64,000 nt of DNA from positions 1-64,000 of the forward strand of contig JAQSWS010000007.1 of the NCBI GenBank assembly GCA_029266495.1, in the 5' to 3' direction. This document shows, piece after piece, positions 37,654-46,615 of the stretch. The DNA is from Rariglobus sp. GTDB lineage: Bacteria > Verrucomicrobiota > Verrucomicrobiia > Opitutales > Opitutaceae. The translations under genes were made by a program, and so were the position numbers. The notes under the pieces were generated by a model, which ran no database searches, was not told the origin of the DNA, and was given only the letters and a program-made list of their open reading frames with translations. Numbering within the stretch: the first letter of the stretch is position 1; each line of letters starts with the position of its first letter.

Positions 37654-37823
37654 GGGTGGTTCCTCCATTGACGGGGTTAAGTAGGTGCCCTCGCCGGCCG
37701 GCCGGGATGACTGCTACCGTCGCCCAACTTCGCCCATGACCGCCCCCTCCGCCATCGGGTCGATTACCTTGCCCAAGATAAGGCCGCGCACCCTCGTCAA
37801 CGCACTCCGCGCCCACGACCCGT

Positions 37824-37866
37824 CCAATCCCAATTTGTCACTTAATAAGTGACAAATTGGGATTGG
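37824..37866. repeat. 43-bp near-perfect palindrome, copy 2
   Basis: 21-base arms pair perfectly around a single central A at 37845. The inner arm ends ATTTGTCACTTA as in copy 1, but the outer part is CCAATCCCA, different from copy 1 and still self-complementary. It runs directly into the tandem repeat that follows. Confidence 0.85.
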
Positions 37867-37933
37867 GTCATTGGGTCATTGGTCATTGGTCATTGGTCAT
37901 TGGTCATTGGTCATTGGTCATTGGTCATTGGTC
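37861..37933. repeat. 7-bp tandem repeat (ATTGGTC)n upstream of yhbY
   Basis: Two 8-base units ATTGGGTC are followed by eight perfect ATTGGTC units ending at 37933. The array begins within the right arm of the adjacent palindrome. It is 68 bp upstream of the yhbY ATG. Copy number is likely variable. Confidence 0.95.
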
Positions 37934-38000
37934 ATTCCGCGCCTGCGGCGCGGCGTTTCCCTTTGCCAGTCTTCAGCCGGTCGCTTTGCGTGGCGGACAC

Positions 38001-38309
38001 ATGTATGACTTCCCCCTCACCGGCGCGCAGAAGACGTTTCTCCGCGGCCTCGGCCAAACCCTCGATGCCTCCGTCAAAGTGGGCAAAGGCGGCCTCACGC
38101 CCGAGTTTTTCACCGAACTGCAAAAACATCTCAACGCGCGCGAGTTGATCAAAGTCCGCTTCGTCGCCGCCGACCGCGACGAACGCGCCGCCCTCGCCCC
38201 CCAGATCGCCGACAAAGGCCGTTGCATCTGGATCAGCTCCGTCGGCGCCACCGCCCTCTTCTTCCGCCAAAACCCCGACCCTGCTCGCCGGGTGATCGAA
38301 CTGACCTGA
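38001..38309 (+). CDS. yhbY: YhbY family RNA-binding protein (CRM domain)
   Basis: 102 residues from the ATG at 38001. The CRM/YhbY fold is visible from LTGAQKTFLRGLGQTLDASV through VGKGGLTPEFFTELQKHLNA to RELIKVRFV, with the conserved GKGGLT loop; QIADKGRCIWISSVGATALFFR ends it (read QIADKGRCIWISSVGATALF). YhbY associates with pre-50S particles in E. coli. Longer upstream reading is only translation of the tandem repeat and is rejected. RsgA, another ribosome assembly factor, follows on the same strand. Confidence 0.92.
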   Translation: MYDFPLTGAQKTFLRGLGQTLDASVKVGKGGLTPEFFTELQKHLNARELIKVRFVAADRDERAALAPQIADKGRCIWISSVGATALFFRQNPDPARRVIELT

Positions 38310-38328
38310 TTCAACTTCCGGAATTTAT

Positions 38329-38437
38329 GGCCACAAAAAGTCACAAAAATTCCTCGCCGCCTTCGACACCCACCCGCGCGCCTATAGGCGCACGCAAGGC
38401 TCCATTCGCAGACCATATTTTCGCGTTTTTTGTGGCC
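38329..38437. repeat. ~110-bp palindromic dispersed element, copy 2
   Basis: Terminal repeats GGCCACAAAAA and TTTTTTGTGGCC enclose the palindrome GCGCCTATAGGCGC (38378-38391). It matches the copy at 20731-20841 in length, ends and centre, but the sequence between differs. It lies between yhbY and rsgA. Confidence 0.8.
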
Positions 38438-38496
38438 AATTCCTCCGACGCCTCGCGGCCTTAGCGCCTTCGCGTCTTTGCGTTAAACTTCCGTCC

Positions 38497-39618
38497 ATGT
38501 CCGCTGACCGCGCTAACGCCACCGTCCTCCGCTCCTACGGCTGGGATGACGCGTGGGCCGCCGCCTTCGCCCCGCACGCCGCCGCCGGCTACGAGCCGGC
38601 CCGCGTCGTGGTCGAGCTGCGCCGGCATTACTACGCCGTTCAAACCGAATCCGGCGAAGTCCTCGGCGAACTCACCGGCAAGTTCCACCACGCCGCCGCC
38701 CGCGACGCGCAATCCTACCCCGCCGTCGGCGACTGGGTCGCCGTGCAAATCGCCTCCGACCGCAGTCGCGCGCAAATCCATGCCCTGCTTCCGCGCCGCT
38801 CCCGCTTCTCCCGCCAGGCCGCCGGCGAACGCCAGGTCGAACAGATCGTCGCCGCCAATATCGACACCGTGTTCCTCGTGAGCGGCCTCGATGCCAACTA
38901 CAACGCCAAGCGCATCCAGCGCTTCTTCGTGGCCGCCCGCGACAGCGGCGCGCAGCCCGTCATCATTCTCAACAAATCCGACCTCTGCGACGACCCCGAA
39001 GCCGTGCGCTCCGAAATCGAATCAATCGTCCCCGGCATCCCCGTGTGCATCACGAGCACCTACACGCGCAAGGGGCTCAAATCCCTCGCCGAAACCTACG
39101 CCCTCCCCGGCCGCACGCTCACTTTCGTCGGCTCCTCCGGCGCCGGCAAATCCACCCTCATCAACCGCCTGCTGAAAGACCCCGACGCCATGCCGACGGC
39201 CGAGGTCCGCGAGAAGGACAGCCGCGGCCGCCATACCACCACGCGGCGCGAACTCACGCAAACGCCGACCGGCGCCCTCGTGATCGACACGCCCGGCATG
39301 CGCGAATTCCAGCTCTGGGACGCGAAAGAGGCCGTCGAGGACGCCTATCCCGACATCATCAACCTCGCCGCGCAGTGCCGCTTCAGCCGGTGCACGCACC
39401 TCACCGAACCGGGTTGCGCGATCCGCGCCGCCCTCGAGGCCGGCACGATTCCCCCCGAGCGTCTCGACAGCTATTTCAAACTCAAGGCCGAGCAGGCGGC
39501 CAAGATCCCGAAGCTCCGCAAACCGGGCGCCCATGCCAGCGGCCCCGGCTGGCGCAAACGCGCCGACGAGAAAACCTCCCGTCCCTTCCACCATCGTCAG
39601 CACCGCGATGATGAATAA
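38497..39618 (+). CDS. rsgA: Small ribosomal subunit biogenesis GTPase RsgA
   Basis: 373 residues with the circularly permuted GTPase order typical of RsgA: G4 ILNKSDL first, then G1 TFVGSSGAGKSTLINRLL, the switch SRGRHTTTRREL, and G3 VIDTPGMRE. An OB-fold precedes (about 35-110), and the C-terminal zinc finger shows CRFSRCTHLTEPGCAI. RsgA checks late 30S maturation. The basic C-terminal tail is longer than in E. coli. The start at 38497 follows the palindromic element by 59 bp. Confidence 0.96.
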   Translation: MSADRANATVLRSYGWDDAWAAAFAPHAAAGYEPARVVVELRRHYYAVQTESGEVLGELTGKFHHAAARDAQSYPAVGDWVAVQIASDRSRAQIHALLPRRSRFSRQAAGERQVEQIVAANIDTVFLVSGLDANYNAKRIQRFFVAARDSGAQPVIILNKSDLCDDPEAVRSEIESIVPGIPVCITSTYTRKGLKSLAETYALPGRTLTFVGSSGAGKSTLINRLLKDPDAMPTAEVREKDSRGRHTTTRRELTQTPTGALVIDTPGMREFQLWDAKEAVEDAYPDIINLAAQCRFSRCTHLTEPGCAIRAALEAGTIPPERLDSYFKLKAEQAAKIPKLRKPGAHASGPGWRKRADEKTSRPFHHRQHRDDE

Positions 39619-40097
39619 CACTGTTGGTCCGCCACACCTCTTCACGCGGTAAAAAGAATGCGATTTTGACGGAGGCTCCTTGAGAGGAATCTCCACTTTC
39701 CGGAGCCCCCGAAGCATTTAATAAATGCACAGCCGTTATCTGCGGCTTGAAAGTAGGGCGGGACCGCTGGGACCGCCGTGAATTCCAGAGGGGAAACGCA
39801 TCCAACCCGGCGCACCCGGCAATCACGCCTACCCTGGGTGGCTGTCGGTTCATTTGAACCGCACAGTCATGTAGTGGCTAGTGGATACTAGGCCTGAATT
39901 CTTCCACGTCCCGGTAAAAGCGAACCTACCGCTGGTGGGGTTGCCTCGGAGTCGCATTGGGCGGAGACCCACTCATGCCGCTCCCTCCGGCCTGCTACGC
40001 TGGAACCGAATTCCGCTTCGCTTGTCGAGCAGCCACCCCGCCGCCGTCCCCAGCGGCCGGCACCTGAGCATATCAAAGCGGCCACCCCACCGCATTC
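39619..40097. other. 479-bp region without a recognisable gene
   Basis: Between rsgA and the signal-peptidase-like gene. A possible hairpin GGCTCC...GGAGCC lies at 39674-39707 but has no T run. Reading frames here are short, Arg-rich and unlike known proteins. No tRNA was found. Confidence 0.5.
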
Positions 40098-40691
40098 ATG
40101 AAAACCCTCCCCACCCTGCTAGCGATCTCTGCCCTTGTATTGTTCATCGTCAGCACCACCGCGGCCTGCCGCAGTGCCAAGTCCCTGCTTCCACCCCGTT
40201 ATGTGGTGAACTCCGAACAGGAGGCCCACACGCTCGGCGGCTGGCCACAGACCGTTCCCGTCGCGGGAACGGGCAGCATGAAGCCCTATATTCCCGGGAG
40301 CACCGATCCCAACGACGTCGTCGCCGTCGCCGCGGTCGAAAGCCCGCCCTACGAAGCCCTGAAAAAAGGCGACCTCGTAATCTACCGCTGGAAAAACAAA
40401 CTCGTGATCCACCAGATCGTGGCACGCCAGGGAAAGAACTGGATCGCTGCGGGCCTCAACAACTCGTATTACGACGGGCCCGTCGTCAGTCGTGAAACCT
40501 TTTTGAACCGGGTAAAACAAGTCTACGTTCTCGCACAGGCTTCTAAACGTCTAGGCTCCGATGCAATCAGGGCACAGTCCCAGGCCTCCCCCTTCGCGAC
40601 TCGATCCTATCGCGAATCAGGCCGGGAAACCCGAATGGCTTCACTCCACGTAAAACCCCGGCTGAAATCCCGGCCCGGATCACATCCTTGA
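40098..40691 (+). CDS. Signal-peptidase-like S24/S26 protein
   Basis: 197 residues. The N-terminus is a signal/anchor (LPTLLAISALVLFIVSTTAA then Cys24, possibly lipidated). VAGTGSMKPYIPG holds a GSM motif (Ser60) like the nucleophile of S26 signal peptidases. LKKGDLVIYRW (GD box) is followed by KLVIHQIVA, where His105 occupies the position of the general-base His of Sec11-type enzymes rather than the Lys of bacterial LepB. LNNSYYDGPVV resembles the final conserved box. The last ~50 residues are basic and low in motifs. Possible membrane protease; activity is inference. The usual long periplasmic domain of LepB is missing. Confidence 0.65.
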   Translation: MKTLPTLLAISALVLFIVSTTAACRSAKSLLPPRYVVNSEQEAHTLGGWPQTVPVAGTGSMKPYIPGSTDPNDVVAVAAVESPPYEALKKGDLVIYRWKNKLVIHQIVARQGKNWIAAGLNNSYYDGPVVSRETFLNRVKQVYVLAQASKRLGSDAIRAQSQASPFATRSYRESGRETRMASLHVKPRLKSRPGSHP

Positions 40692-40838
40692 GCGCACCGT
40701 GCGTCCGCAGGGACGCCCGCTCATCAACCCGCCGGAATGGACGGGCCCAAGGCGGGCGCCTGCGGGCTCAGGCGCAGGCGCGTGGCTTGCCCACATCCGG
40801 TTCGGCTGCCGTTTTATCTTAATAGCCCGACTCCCGGC

Positions 40839-42932
40839 TCATGCCCGCGTCACATCCTTGATCGGGTATTGCGTCACGGTGACGCCCTTCGCCCCGCGGC
40901 TGCCGATCGTGAGCTCCTTCAGGTCGAATTCGAAGTCCTTTACGCGCGCCGAGCAGCGTCCGCTCAACTGCACGCGGATCTTCGCCGGCATGCTTTCCTT
41001 GTTCTTCGTCTCGTCGAAAAACACCAGCTTCGAGCCTTCGCTCGCCGCGAGGTTGTAGACCTTCTCGCGCGTGGTGCCTCCCAGCTGGAAACGCTTGGCG
41101 AAAGCCTTGCCGCTTTCCTTGTCCTGGTAAACCACCGTGTAGAAGCGGTCGTCGCCGTCCTTCGGGATGACATGCAGGTGGCGGATGTCTTTTCCGACAA
41201 AGACCTTGTCGGCGACCTTCACGACCTTGCACGTTGCGTCGCCCATGAAGCACACCACGTCGTCCAGGATCGTGCACTCGGTGATGAATTCGTGCTGGCG
41301 CCAGTTGAGCCCGACGAAACCTTCCTCGCGATTGACGTAGAGCTTCTGGTTGGCGACCACGACCTGCGCGGCGCTGATCTGCTCGATCTCGTCGTAGGTC
41401 GTGCGGCGCTTGCGGCCCTTGCCATATTTTTCCTGCAGGGTCTCGAACCACTTGATCGCGAACTCGGTGAGGTGCGCGAGGTCGTGCTTCGTCTGCTTGA
41501 TGTCGGCCTCGATCGCCTTGATGGCCTCGTCGGCCTTGAAACGGTTGTAGGCGGAGATGCGCTTGATGCGGATCTCGGTCAGGCGGGTGACATCCTCGTC
41601 GGTGATCGCACGGCGCAGTTTTTTAACGAAGGGCTTCAAGCCTTCATGAATCTCGGCCAGGACGCTTTCCCACGTCTTCGACTGCTCGATGCGGCGGTAG
41701 ATGCGCTCCTCGATGAAGATGCGCTCGAGGGAATCCCAGTGCCACTGCTGCTCGAGCTCGCCGAGCTTGATTTCGAGTTCCTGCTTGAGGAGCTGGACGG
41801 TCTTGTCGACCGAGCGTCGCAGAATTTCGGATACACCGAGGAACACGGGCTTGTCCTGGCCGTCGATCGTGTCGATCACGCAGGCCGCGGGGGAGAGGGA
41901 CACCTGGCAGTCGGTGAACACGTAGAGCTGGTTGATCAGCTTGTCGGCCTCGGCGCCCTGCGGGAGGTGGACGAGGATCTCGACCGACTCGGAGGTGTTG
42001 TCGTCGACATGCTTGATCTTGATCTTGCCCTTGGCGTTGGCGGCGAGGATCGACTCGATGAGCGAGGTGGTGGTGGTGCCGTAGGGCAGCTCGGTGATGG
42101 CGATCTGATATTTGCCGCGGGCCTCCATCTTGGCGCGGATCTTCACCTTCGCCCCGCGCTCACCGTCGTTGTAGTCGGCGAAATCGGCGATGCCGCCGGA
42201 GGGGAAGTCGGGAACCAGCTTGAAGCGTTTGCCCTGGAGGTGGTTGATCGCGCAGCGGCAGATGTCGTTGAAATTGTGCGGCAGGATCTTGGTCGAGAGG
42301 CCGACCGCGATGCCCTCGGCACCGTCGAGGAGCACGATGGGGAACTTGGCGGGCAGCGTGACGGGCTCCTTGGCGCGGCCGTCGTAGCTGGACTGCCAGA
42401 CGGTGGTCTTCGGGTTGAAAAGAACCTCGCGGGCGAACGGAGTGAGGCGGGCCTCGATGTAACGGGGCGCGGCCGCGTCATCGCCGGTGAGGAGGTTGCC
42501 GAAGTTGCCCTGCGGCTCGACCAAGTAGCCGCGCTGGCCCATGCCAACGAGGGCCGCGCCGATGGAGGCGTCGCCGTGCGGATGGTAGCGCATGCAGGCG
42601 CCGACGATATTGGCGACCTTGTGGAAACGGCCGTCGTCCTGCTCCCAAAACGTGTGGAGGATCCGGCGCTGCACGGGCTTCAAGCCGTCGTCGATATGCG
42701 GAACGGCGCGGTCGAGAATGACGTAGCTCGCGTATTCAAGGAACCACGACTTGTAGGATGCGGCGAGCGGGGCGTGGTCGTTGGTCTTCGGTGCCTCGGG
42801 CTCGGCGGCGACCAGTTCGGTCGCCTCGGCGGAGTCCGATGGGCCGGCAGGCGGAATGACCCCGCCGGCATCGGCATTGGAATTCAGCGGAAGTTGCGGC
42901 TGGTCGTCTTTGGGATCGTTGCGTTTGGGCAT
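40839..42932 (-). CDS. parC: Type IIA topoisomerase A subunit (ParC/GyrA-like)
   Basis: 697 residues. After a 50-residue acidic/Pro-rich extension, the breakage-reunion domain starts with SYKSWFLEYASYVILDRAVP and LKPVQRRILHTFWE. AAAPRYIEARLTPFA holds the catalytic Tyr (PRY). YHPHGDASIGAALVGMGQRG is the A-subunit signature. The C-terminus is a reduced beta-pinwheel ending in IGSRGAKGVTV, a degenerate GyrA-box-like sequence, so ParC rather than GyrA is favoured. It follows parE by 79 bp on the same strand. Confidence 0.85.
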   Translation of the reverse strand: MPKRNDPKDDQPQLPLNSNADAGGVIPPAGPSDSAEATELVAAEPEAPKTNDHAPLAASYKSWFLEYASYVILDRAVPHIDDGLKPVQRRILHTFWEQDDGRFHKVANIVGACMRYHPHGDASIGAALVGMGQRGYLVEPQGNFGNLLTGDDAAAPRYIEARLTPFAREVLFNPKTTVWQSSYDGRAKEPVTLPAKFPIVLLDGAEGIAVGLSTKILPHNFNDICRCAINHLQGKRFKLVPDFPSGGIADFADYNDGERGAKVKIRAKMEARGKYQIAITELPYGTTTTSLIESILAANAKGKIKIKHVDDNTSESVEILVHLPQGAEADKLINQLYVFTDCQVSLSPAACVIDTIDGQDKPVFLGVSEILRRSVDKTVQLLKQELEIKLGELEQQWHWDSLERIFIEERIYRRIEQSKTWESVLAEIHEGLKPFVKKLRRAITDEDVTRLTEIRIKRISAYNRFKADEAIKAIEADIKQTKHDLAHLTEFAIKWFETLQEKYGKGRKRRTTYDEIEQISAAQVVVANQKLYVNREEGFVGLNWRQHEFITECTILDDVVCFMGDATCKVVKVADKVFVGKDIRHLHVIPKDGDDRFYTVVYQDKESGKAFAKRFQLGGTTREKVYNLAASEGSKLVFFDETKNKESMPAKIRVQLSGRCSARVKDFEFDLKELTIGSRGAKGVTVTQYPIKDVTRA

Positions 42933-43011
42933 CTACGGGAAAATTAAGTGGCCGTTGGCGGGTCGATAAAATGTGAGGGAGAAATCGTCCGGTGGTGAAC
43001 CTTCAAGCTCA

Positions 43012-44856
43012 TTACCCAACGTCCACCAGGTCCTTCTCCACCCTGAGGTTTCCGATGATGAAGTCCTGCCGGTCGGGAGTGTTCTTGCCCATGTAGAACG
43101 TGAGCAGGCCTTCGACGTCATGAAGGCGGTCGAGGGTGACCTTTTCGGCGCGCATGTTTTCGCCGATGAAGTCCTTGAACTCGGCCGGACTGACTTCGCC
43201 CAAGCCTTTGAAGCGGGTGATCTCGGCACTCTGCCCGAGCTTGTGGAGCGCGGCCTGTTTCTCGGCTTCGCTGTAGCAGTAGCGCGTCTCCTTCTTGTTG
43301 CGCACCCGGAAGAGCGGCGTCTCCAGGATGAAGAGATGGCCCTGCGTGATCAGCTCGGGGAAAAACTGGAGGATGAAGGAGAGCAGCAGGAGGCGAATGT
43401 GCATGCCGTCCACATCGGCATCGGTCGCGATGATGACCTTGTTGTAGCGCAGGCCGTCCATGCCTTCCTCGATGTTGAGCGCGCTTTGAAGGAGGTGAAA
43501 TTCCTCGTTCTCGTAGATGACCTTTTTGGTGAGGCCAAAGGTGTTGAGCGGTTTGCCCTTCAACGCGAAGACCGCCTGGGTCTGCACGTCGCGGCACGAG
43601 GTGAGCGAACCGGCGGCGGAGTCGCCCTCAACGATGAAGAGGGAGCTGTCCTCGGCGCGTTTGTCCTTGGAATCGAGGTGAACGCGGCAATCACGGAGCT
43701 TGCGGTTGTGAAGCGAGGCTTTTTTGGCCCGTTCGCGGGCGAGGTTGCGAATGCCGGAGAGCTCCTTGCGCTCACGTTCGCTCTCTTCGATTTTGCGCTT
43801 GAGGGCGTCGGCCGCCTCGGGGTTGCGGTGAAGCCAGTTATCGAGGTGTTGCTGGAGAAAGCCGCCGATGAACTGGCGGATGGTCGGACCTTTGGGACCG
43901 AGATCGGTCGAGCCGAGCTTGGTCTTGGTCTGCGACTCGAAGACGGGCTCCTGCACGCGCACGGAGACGGCCGCGATGATCGACTGGCGGATGTCGGCGG
44001 CGTCGTATTCCTTTTTGAAAAAATTGCGGATGGTCGCGACAAAGGCCTCGCGGAAGGCGGCGAGATGCGTGCCGCCCATGGTGGTGTGCTGGCCGTTGAC
44101 GAAGGAGTAGTATTCCTCGCCGTAGTGGGCGCCGTGGGTGATCGCGACCTCGATATCCTCGGCCTCGAGGTGAGCCATCGCGTAGAGCGGCTCGCCGGTG
44201 AGTTTTTTGGTGAGGAGGTCCTTGAGACCGTTTTCGGATTTATAGGCCTTGCCGTTGAACGTGAGCGTAAGGCCACGGTTCAGGTAGGCGTAGTTCCAGA
44301 GCATCTCCTCGATGAACTCCGTGCGAAATTTGAAATCCTTGCCAAAGAGCGCCTCGTCGGGCGTGAAGGCGATGATCGTGCCGTTCTTCTCGGTGGTCTT
44401 GTGGGTTTTGTGATCCTTGCGGAGCTTGCCCTGCTCGAACTCGACGATGCGGGTTTCGCCTTCGCGGATCGCCTGGGCCGAGAAATAAATGGAGAGGGCG
44501 TTGACGGCCTTCTGGCCGACGCCGTTCAGGCCGACGGACTTCTGGAAGGTCTCGCTGTCGTATTTCGCGCCGGTGTTGATGATCGAAACGCAATCGACCA
44601 GCTTCCCAAGCGGGATGCCGCGTCCGTAATCACGCACGCGCAAGGTGCGGTCGGTGAGTTCGATCTCGATCTTCTTGCCGTAGCCCATCGTGAACTCGTC
44701 GATGGAGTTATCGATGGTTTCCTTGAGGAGGACGTAGATGCCGTCCTCGGCATTGGAGCCGCTGCCGAGGCGCCCGATATACATGCCGGGGCGCAGGCGG
44801 ATGTGTTCGAGCGGTGAAAGGGTCTTGATCGAGTCTTCGGTGTAAGCGTTGGCCAT
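43012..44856 (-). CDS. parE: Type IIA topoisomerase B subunit (ParE/GyrB-like)
   Basis: 614 residues. GHKL ATPase: [51 protein letters not shown]. The TOPRIM domain: [14 protein letters not shown] and [14 protein letters not shown], with metal-binding Glu and DxD. The length is typical for ParE or short GyrB without insert. It sits directly upstream of the A subunit, so the pair should form an A2B2 enzyme that decatenates or relaxes DNA using ATP. Whether it is topo IV or gyrase cannot be settled without a second pair for comparison. Confidence 0.88.
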   Translation of the reverse strand: MANAYTEDSIKTLSPLEHIRLRPGMYIGRLGSGSNAEDGIYVLLKETIDNSIDEFTMGYGKKIEIELTDRTLRVRDYGRGIPLGKLVDCVSIINTGAKYDSETFQKSVGLNGVGQKAVNALSIYFSAQAIREGETRIVEFEQGKLRKDHKTHKTTEKNGTIIAFTPDEALFGKDFKFRTEFIEEMLWNYAYLNRGLTLTFNGKAYKSENGLKDLLTKKLTGEPLYAMAHLEAEDIEVAITHGAHYGEEYYSFVNGQHTTMGGTHLAAFREAFVATIRNFFKKEYDAADIRQSIIAAVSVRVQEPVFESQTKTKLGSTDLGPKGPTIRQFIGGFLQQHLDNWLHRNPEAADALKRKIEESERERKELSGIRNLARERAKKASLHNRKLRDCRVHLDSKDKRAEDSSLFIVEGDSAAGSLTSCRDVQTQAVFALKGKPLNTFGLTKKVIYENEEFHLLQSALNIEEGMDGLRYNKVIIATDADVDGMHIRLLLLSFILQFFPELITQGHLFILETPLFRVRNKKETRYCYSEAEKQAALHKLGQSAEITRFKGLGEVSPAEFKDFIGENMRAEKVTLDRLHDVEGLLTFYMGKNTPDRQDFIIGNLRVEKDLVDVG

Positions 44857-44974
44857 GAGGGAGCGCGGAAAAGTTAACGACTGCGGCCAAGGCAGGGCCG
44901 CGCCTCCGTGCTGACAAGGTAAAACTTAACCGTTTCCTCAATCCAAGGGTCGGACGCCCCTGCACATCACCCGC

Positions 44975-46465
44975 TTACACCATTGCAGCGTCACGCATGT
45001 CGCCGGTGAGCAGGAACTGCTCGTGCAGGGCGAAGGCGCGGCTGAGCGTCTGCGGCGTCTGCCCGTGCTTCGCCATCTCGAAATAGTGCATGAGCGGGTC
45101 GTGGAACTGGGGATGGGCGCACTTTTCGATGATCAGGCGGGCACGCTCGTTAGGGTTCTTGCCGCGAAGGTCGGCCACGCCGTTTTCGGTGACCACCACC
45201 TGCACGGAGTGTTCGCTGTGATCCATGTGCGAAACCAAGGGAACGATCGTGCTGATCTTGCCCCCCTTGGCGGAGGACGGGCACGTGAAGATGGAAATAT
45301 GGGCGTTGCGCGTGAAATCGCCCGAACCACCGATGCCGTTCATGAGGTTGGTGCCCATGATGTGCGTCGAGTTGATGTTGCCGAAAATGTCCACCTCGAT
45401 GGCGGTATTCACCGTGATGATACCGAGGCGGCGCACGATCTCGGGATTATTGGTGATCTCCTGCGGACGCAGCAGGATGCGAGATCGGAAAAACTCCAGG
45501 TCGTCGTAAAACTTGCGCAACACATCCTGGGCGATGGTCAGCGAGGTGCCGGTGGCGAACCTGACCTTGCCGGCGCGCACCAAGTCGATGACGGAATCCT
45601 GGATCACCTCGGAATACATCTCGAACGGGGGTATGTCGGGATGTGCGCCCAGACCGCCGAGGACGGCATTGGCGATGTTGCCCACGCCGGACTGAATGGG
45701 AAGAAACTCCCTGGGGATGCGGCCGGCGTGGAGTTCGCCGGCGATGAACCCGGCGACGTTGCGCCCGATGCGCTCGGTCGTGTCGTCGGCGGGCTCGAAG
45801 CCGCCGGTTTCGTCAGGCATGTTGTTCTCGACGATCCCGACGATCTTCCGCGGATCGACCTTCACCGTCTGGGTGCCGATGCGGTCGGACGGGCGTAAAA
45901 TCGGAATCGGCTGACGAAACGGCGGATCAAGCGGTTCATAGATGTCGTGAAACCCGCGCAGCTTCGGGGAATGGAAACGGTTTACCTCGATGATGATTTT
46001 CTGCGCGCAACGCAGGAACGTGGGCGAAGCACCGACCGAGGTGGAGAGCACGATCTCGCCGTCGGCGGTCACATCGCAGGCCTCGACGATGGCCCAGTCG
46101 AACGGACCGAGAAAACCGCTGCGCACCTGCTGCGGCAGGTGGGAGAGGTGCATGTCGAAAAACCGGGTGCGGCCGGCATTGATGCTTTCGCGCAGCGACT
46201 TGTTGCTCTGGTAAGGCGTGCGCCAGGAGATGGCGTCGGCGCGGGCCAGTTCGCCATCGAGCGAATCCCCGGTGGAGGCGCCGGACACGATCGCGACCTT
46301 GAAAGGGCGGCCGGCGGCGTGCTCGGCGCGGGCGCGGACCGCGAGGGCGCGCGGCACGACCTTGGCCGCCCCGGCCGGGGTGAATCCACTTACTCCGAGC
46401 GTCTGCCCGTTTTGAATAAGAGCGGCCGCTTCATCGGCCGTGAGGGTGGGAAAAGGAAAGCTCAT
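44975..46465 (-). CDS. Acetyl-CoA hydrolase/transferase (succinate:acetate CoA-transferase-like)
   Basis: 496 residues, normal for the Cat1/AarC group. The N-terminal part shows TLGVSGFTPAGAAKVVPRAL and VSGASTGDSLDGELA. The C-terminal part shows QSGVGNIANAVLGGL and FEMYSEVIQDSVIDL, where the Glu of YSE fits the catalytic glutamate that forms the CoA thioester. GGSGDFTRNAHIS is also typical. It exchanges CoA between acetate and succinate or hydrolyses acetyl-CoA. The ATG at 46465 is chosen because the frame upstream adds untypical residues. It lies about 120 bp from parE; a direct link is unlikely. Confidence 0.88.
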   Translation of the reverse strand: MSFPFPTLTADEAAALIQNGQTLGVSGFTPAGAAKVVPRALAVRARAEHAAGRPFKVAIVSGASTGDSLDGELARADAISWRTPYQSNKSLRESINAGRTRFFDMHLSHLPQQVRSGFLGPFDWAIVEACDVTADGEIVLSTSVGASPTFLRCAQKIIIEVNRFHSPKLRGFHDIYEPLDPPFRQPIPILRPSDRIGTQTVKVDPRKIVGIVENNMPDETGGFEPADDTTERIGRNVAGFIAGELHAGRIPREFLPIQSGVGNIANAVLGGLGAHPDIPPFEMYSEVIQDSVIDLVRAGKVRFATGTSLTIAQDVLRKFYDDLEFFRSRILLRPQEITNNPEIVRRLGIITVNTAIEVDIFGNINSTHIMGTNLMNGIGGSGDFTRNAHISIFTCPSSAKGGKISTIVPLVSHMDHSEHSVQVVVTENGVADLRGKNPNERARLIIEKCAHPQFHDPLMHYFEMAKHGQTPQTLSRAFALHEQFLLTGDMRDAAMV

Positions 46466-46615
46466 GGGATCTGAGAGTATGCGCGCTTGCTCCCGCAGAC
46501 ACCAATCGCGTTTTGCCAATGGCTGCGCATTCCTTGCGTGGCCCTCTCCGCTGGCTTCCGAGGGTGAGCTTGCCGTGGGCATCCGGGTCGATAGGTTTGG
46601 CCTTCATCCCCATCT

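Noticed and set aside
37861..37933. CRISPR array
   Set aside because: The units are 7-8 bp with no spacers and no cas genes nearby.
37849..38000. N-terminal extension of yhbY with repeated IGHWSLV
   Set aside because: It is only translation of the ATTGGTC tandem repeat; the YhbY fold begins at 38001.
39881..40495. 204-codon forward frame overlapping the signal-peptidase-like gene
   Set aside because: Arg/Pro/His-rich, different frame from a gene with conserved peptidase motifs.
40737..44817. Very long open frames on the forward strand opposite parC (736 codons) and parE (614 codons)
   Set aside because: They are antisense to strongly conserved topoisomerase genes; high GC with codon bias leaves the opposite frame open. 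Their predicted proteins are Asp/Glu/Leu/Val-rich without known motifs.
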